64,000 nt of DNA from Mucilaginibacter sp. CSA2-8R (GTDB lineage Bacteria > Bacteroidota > Bacteroidia > Sphingobacteriales > Sphingobacteriaceae), in contig NZ_CP152389.1 in the NCBI RefSeq assembly GCF_038806765.1, forward strand, positions 4,712,001 to 4,776,000. The letters are read 5' to 3'. Under the pieces are notes generated by a model, which was not told the DNA's origin, did no database searches, and saw nothing but the letters and a program-made list of their open reading frames with translations. The translations under genes were made by a program, and so were the position numbers. This document shows, one piece after another, positions 63,233 through 64,000 of the stretch. The stretch's first letter is position 1; every line of letters begins with the position of its first letter.

Positions 63233-64000
63233 CTATTCCAGCACTTCATAAACCATTACCGGGTGTGCTTTATTTTTAAGTGTCACCTCTCCTATTTTCT
63301 GGCAGCTAAAAGACGCTTTAGCTTTTTGATAGGTCTCTTCGTTAATTAAAATTTGCCCTGCTTTGGCGGCCGACTGCAGCCTTTGCGCCAGGTTAACCAC
63401 ATCGCCAATTACGGTATAATCCAACCTTTTTAAAGATGCCGAACCAATATTGCCCGACACCATTTCGCCGGTGTTGATGCCAATAGATACCTGTGGCTTG
63501 TATGGATGGGTGCCAGTATTAATTTCCTCCAGATCGCTCAGTTGGGTTTTGATGTTTAGCGCTGCATCGATAGCACGATCGAGATGATAATCACCGCGAA
63601 ATACGGCCATTACAGCATCGCCCATAAATTTATCTACGTGTCCGCCCTGGGTTATAATTTCTTGTACAATTTTATCAAACAGCCCGTTCAACAGCGCCAC
63701 TACGGTGCTGGCCGGTATTTGTTCGGTAATAGAAGTAAAGCCACAAACATCAACAAACAACACGGTGGCGTTCAACACCTCGCTTTTCAACAAACTGCTT
63801 TCAAACTCCTTGTGCGTCATAAAATTCAGCACATTTTCGTCCACATACATCTTCAGGATGTTATTCTCTTTAATAGCCTTAATTGTTTGCTGCAGTTGCT
63901 TTACATGGTCAATGGTTTTTTGCATGGTTACATCCAGGTCCTCAAAATCAACCGGCTTGCATATAAAATCAAAAGCGCCCCGGTTCATGGCCATGCGTAT
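63233..64000 (-). CDS. response regulator with adenylate/guanylate cyclase domain (partial, 5' end outside window)
   Basis: The C-terminal ~255 residues are here; the reading frame is open to the right edge. The start of the visible part is the end of a receiver domain (GAFDFICKPVDFEDLD, with the conserved Lys-Pro), then a linker helix. The class III cyclase domain has LFVDVCGFTSITE (metal Asp), DKFMGDAVMAVF and DYTVIGDVVNLAQRLQ. The metal-binding aspartates and the nucleotide-binding Asn/Arg look intact. Nucleotide specificity not decided. Confidence 0.9.
   Translation of the reverse strand: MRMAMNRGAFDFICKPVDFEDLDVTMQKTIDHVKQLQQTIKAIKENNILKMYVDENVLNFMTHKEFESSLLKSEVLNATVLFVDVCGFTSITEQIPASTVVALLNGLFDKIVQEIITQGGHVDKFMGDAVMAVFRGDYHLDRAIDAALNIKTQLSDLEEINTGTHPYKPQVSIGINTGEMVSGNIGSASLKRLDYTVIGDVVNLAQRLQSAAKAGQILINEETYQKAKASFSCQKIGEVTLKNKAHPVMVYEVLE

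Overview
The window looks like a chromosomal segment from a Bacteroidota bacterium, most likely family Sphingobacteriaceae (Mucilaginibacter/Pedobacter-like). Reasons: SusC-type TonB-dependent receptor with a carboxypeptidase-like N-terminal domain, DUF5686 protein, TAnnTTTG-type -7 promoter elements, few Shine-Dalgarno sequences, CruF-type carotenoid gene, glycoside hydrolases, and moderate GC. No tRNA, rRNA, CRISPR array or insertion sequence was seen. The species call is inference.

Layout. 1-3.4 kb: dnaA (3' end cut off by the window edge), an unknown membrane-anchored protein, an IscA-type Fe-S carrier and a TlpA-like thioredoxin. 3.5-11.5 kb: secreted lipase, then a cytoplasmic sugar locus on the minus strand (LacI regulator, GH1-RmlD fusion, glycosyltransferase, GH2). 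11.7-14.8 kb: LLM flavin oxidoreductase, a tiny ORF, and a baeRF-type release-factor-like protein between two small hydrophilic proteins. 14.8-23.9 kb: DUF5686 outer-membrane protein, a kinase-like/beta-barrel fusion, a GAF-domain protein and an SDR. 24.1-28.7 kb: a TPP-riboswitch operon (TonB receptor, PnuT thiamine transporter, acyl-CoA-dehydrogenase-like flavoprotein). 28.7-35.5 kb: hpt, M16 peptidase, serine hydrolase, def, M20 amidohydrolase, SUMF1-like protein and an acidic small protein.

35.5-45.2 kb: a tightly overlapping ABC-2 exporter/LolA-like operon, a SNF2 helicase, a HAD phosphatase, and a LemA-TPM-TPM-unknown-NUDIX operon. 45.2-54.4 kb: GC-richer GH92 mannosidase, a carotenoid-tailoring cluster (acyltransferase, GT2, CruF) next to ispH, an S66 LD-carboxypeptidase, a sialidase-like lipoprotein and a membrane-anchored GH25. 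54.4-61.4 kb: a two-gene membrane operon with duplicated His motifs (possible copper handling), a PAS histidine kinase, YdcF-like, DUF72 and AlkB proteins.

61.4-63.1 kb is an AT-rich island. It holds a compact exosortase system: a 93-residue Cys-rich secreted protein with a C-terminal Pro-Ile-Asn/TM/Lys tail, directly followed by an exosortase. About 370 bp upstream I found an unannotated, start-less fragment (61710-61832) whose last ~35 codons align without gaps to the C-terminus of that small protein, so a second, decayed substrate copy is likely. The window ends in a receiver-adenylate/guanylate cyclase gene cut by the right edge.

The most noteworthy items are the exosortase island with its relic substrate, the putative copper operon, the GH1-RmlD fusion whose SDR half lacks its catalytic Tyr, the kinase-like domain on a BamA-type barrel, and the thiamine operon with a flavoprotein and a large hairpin inserted in its riboswitch.
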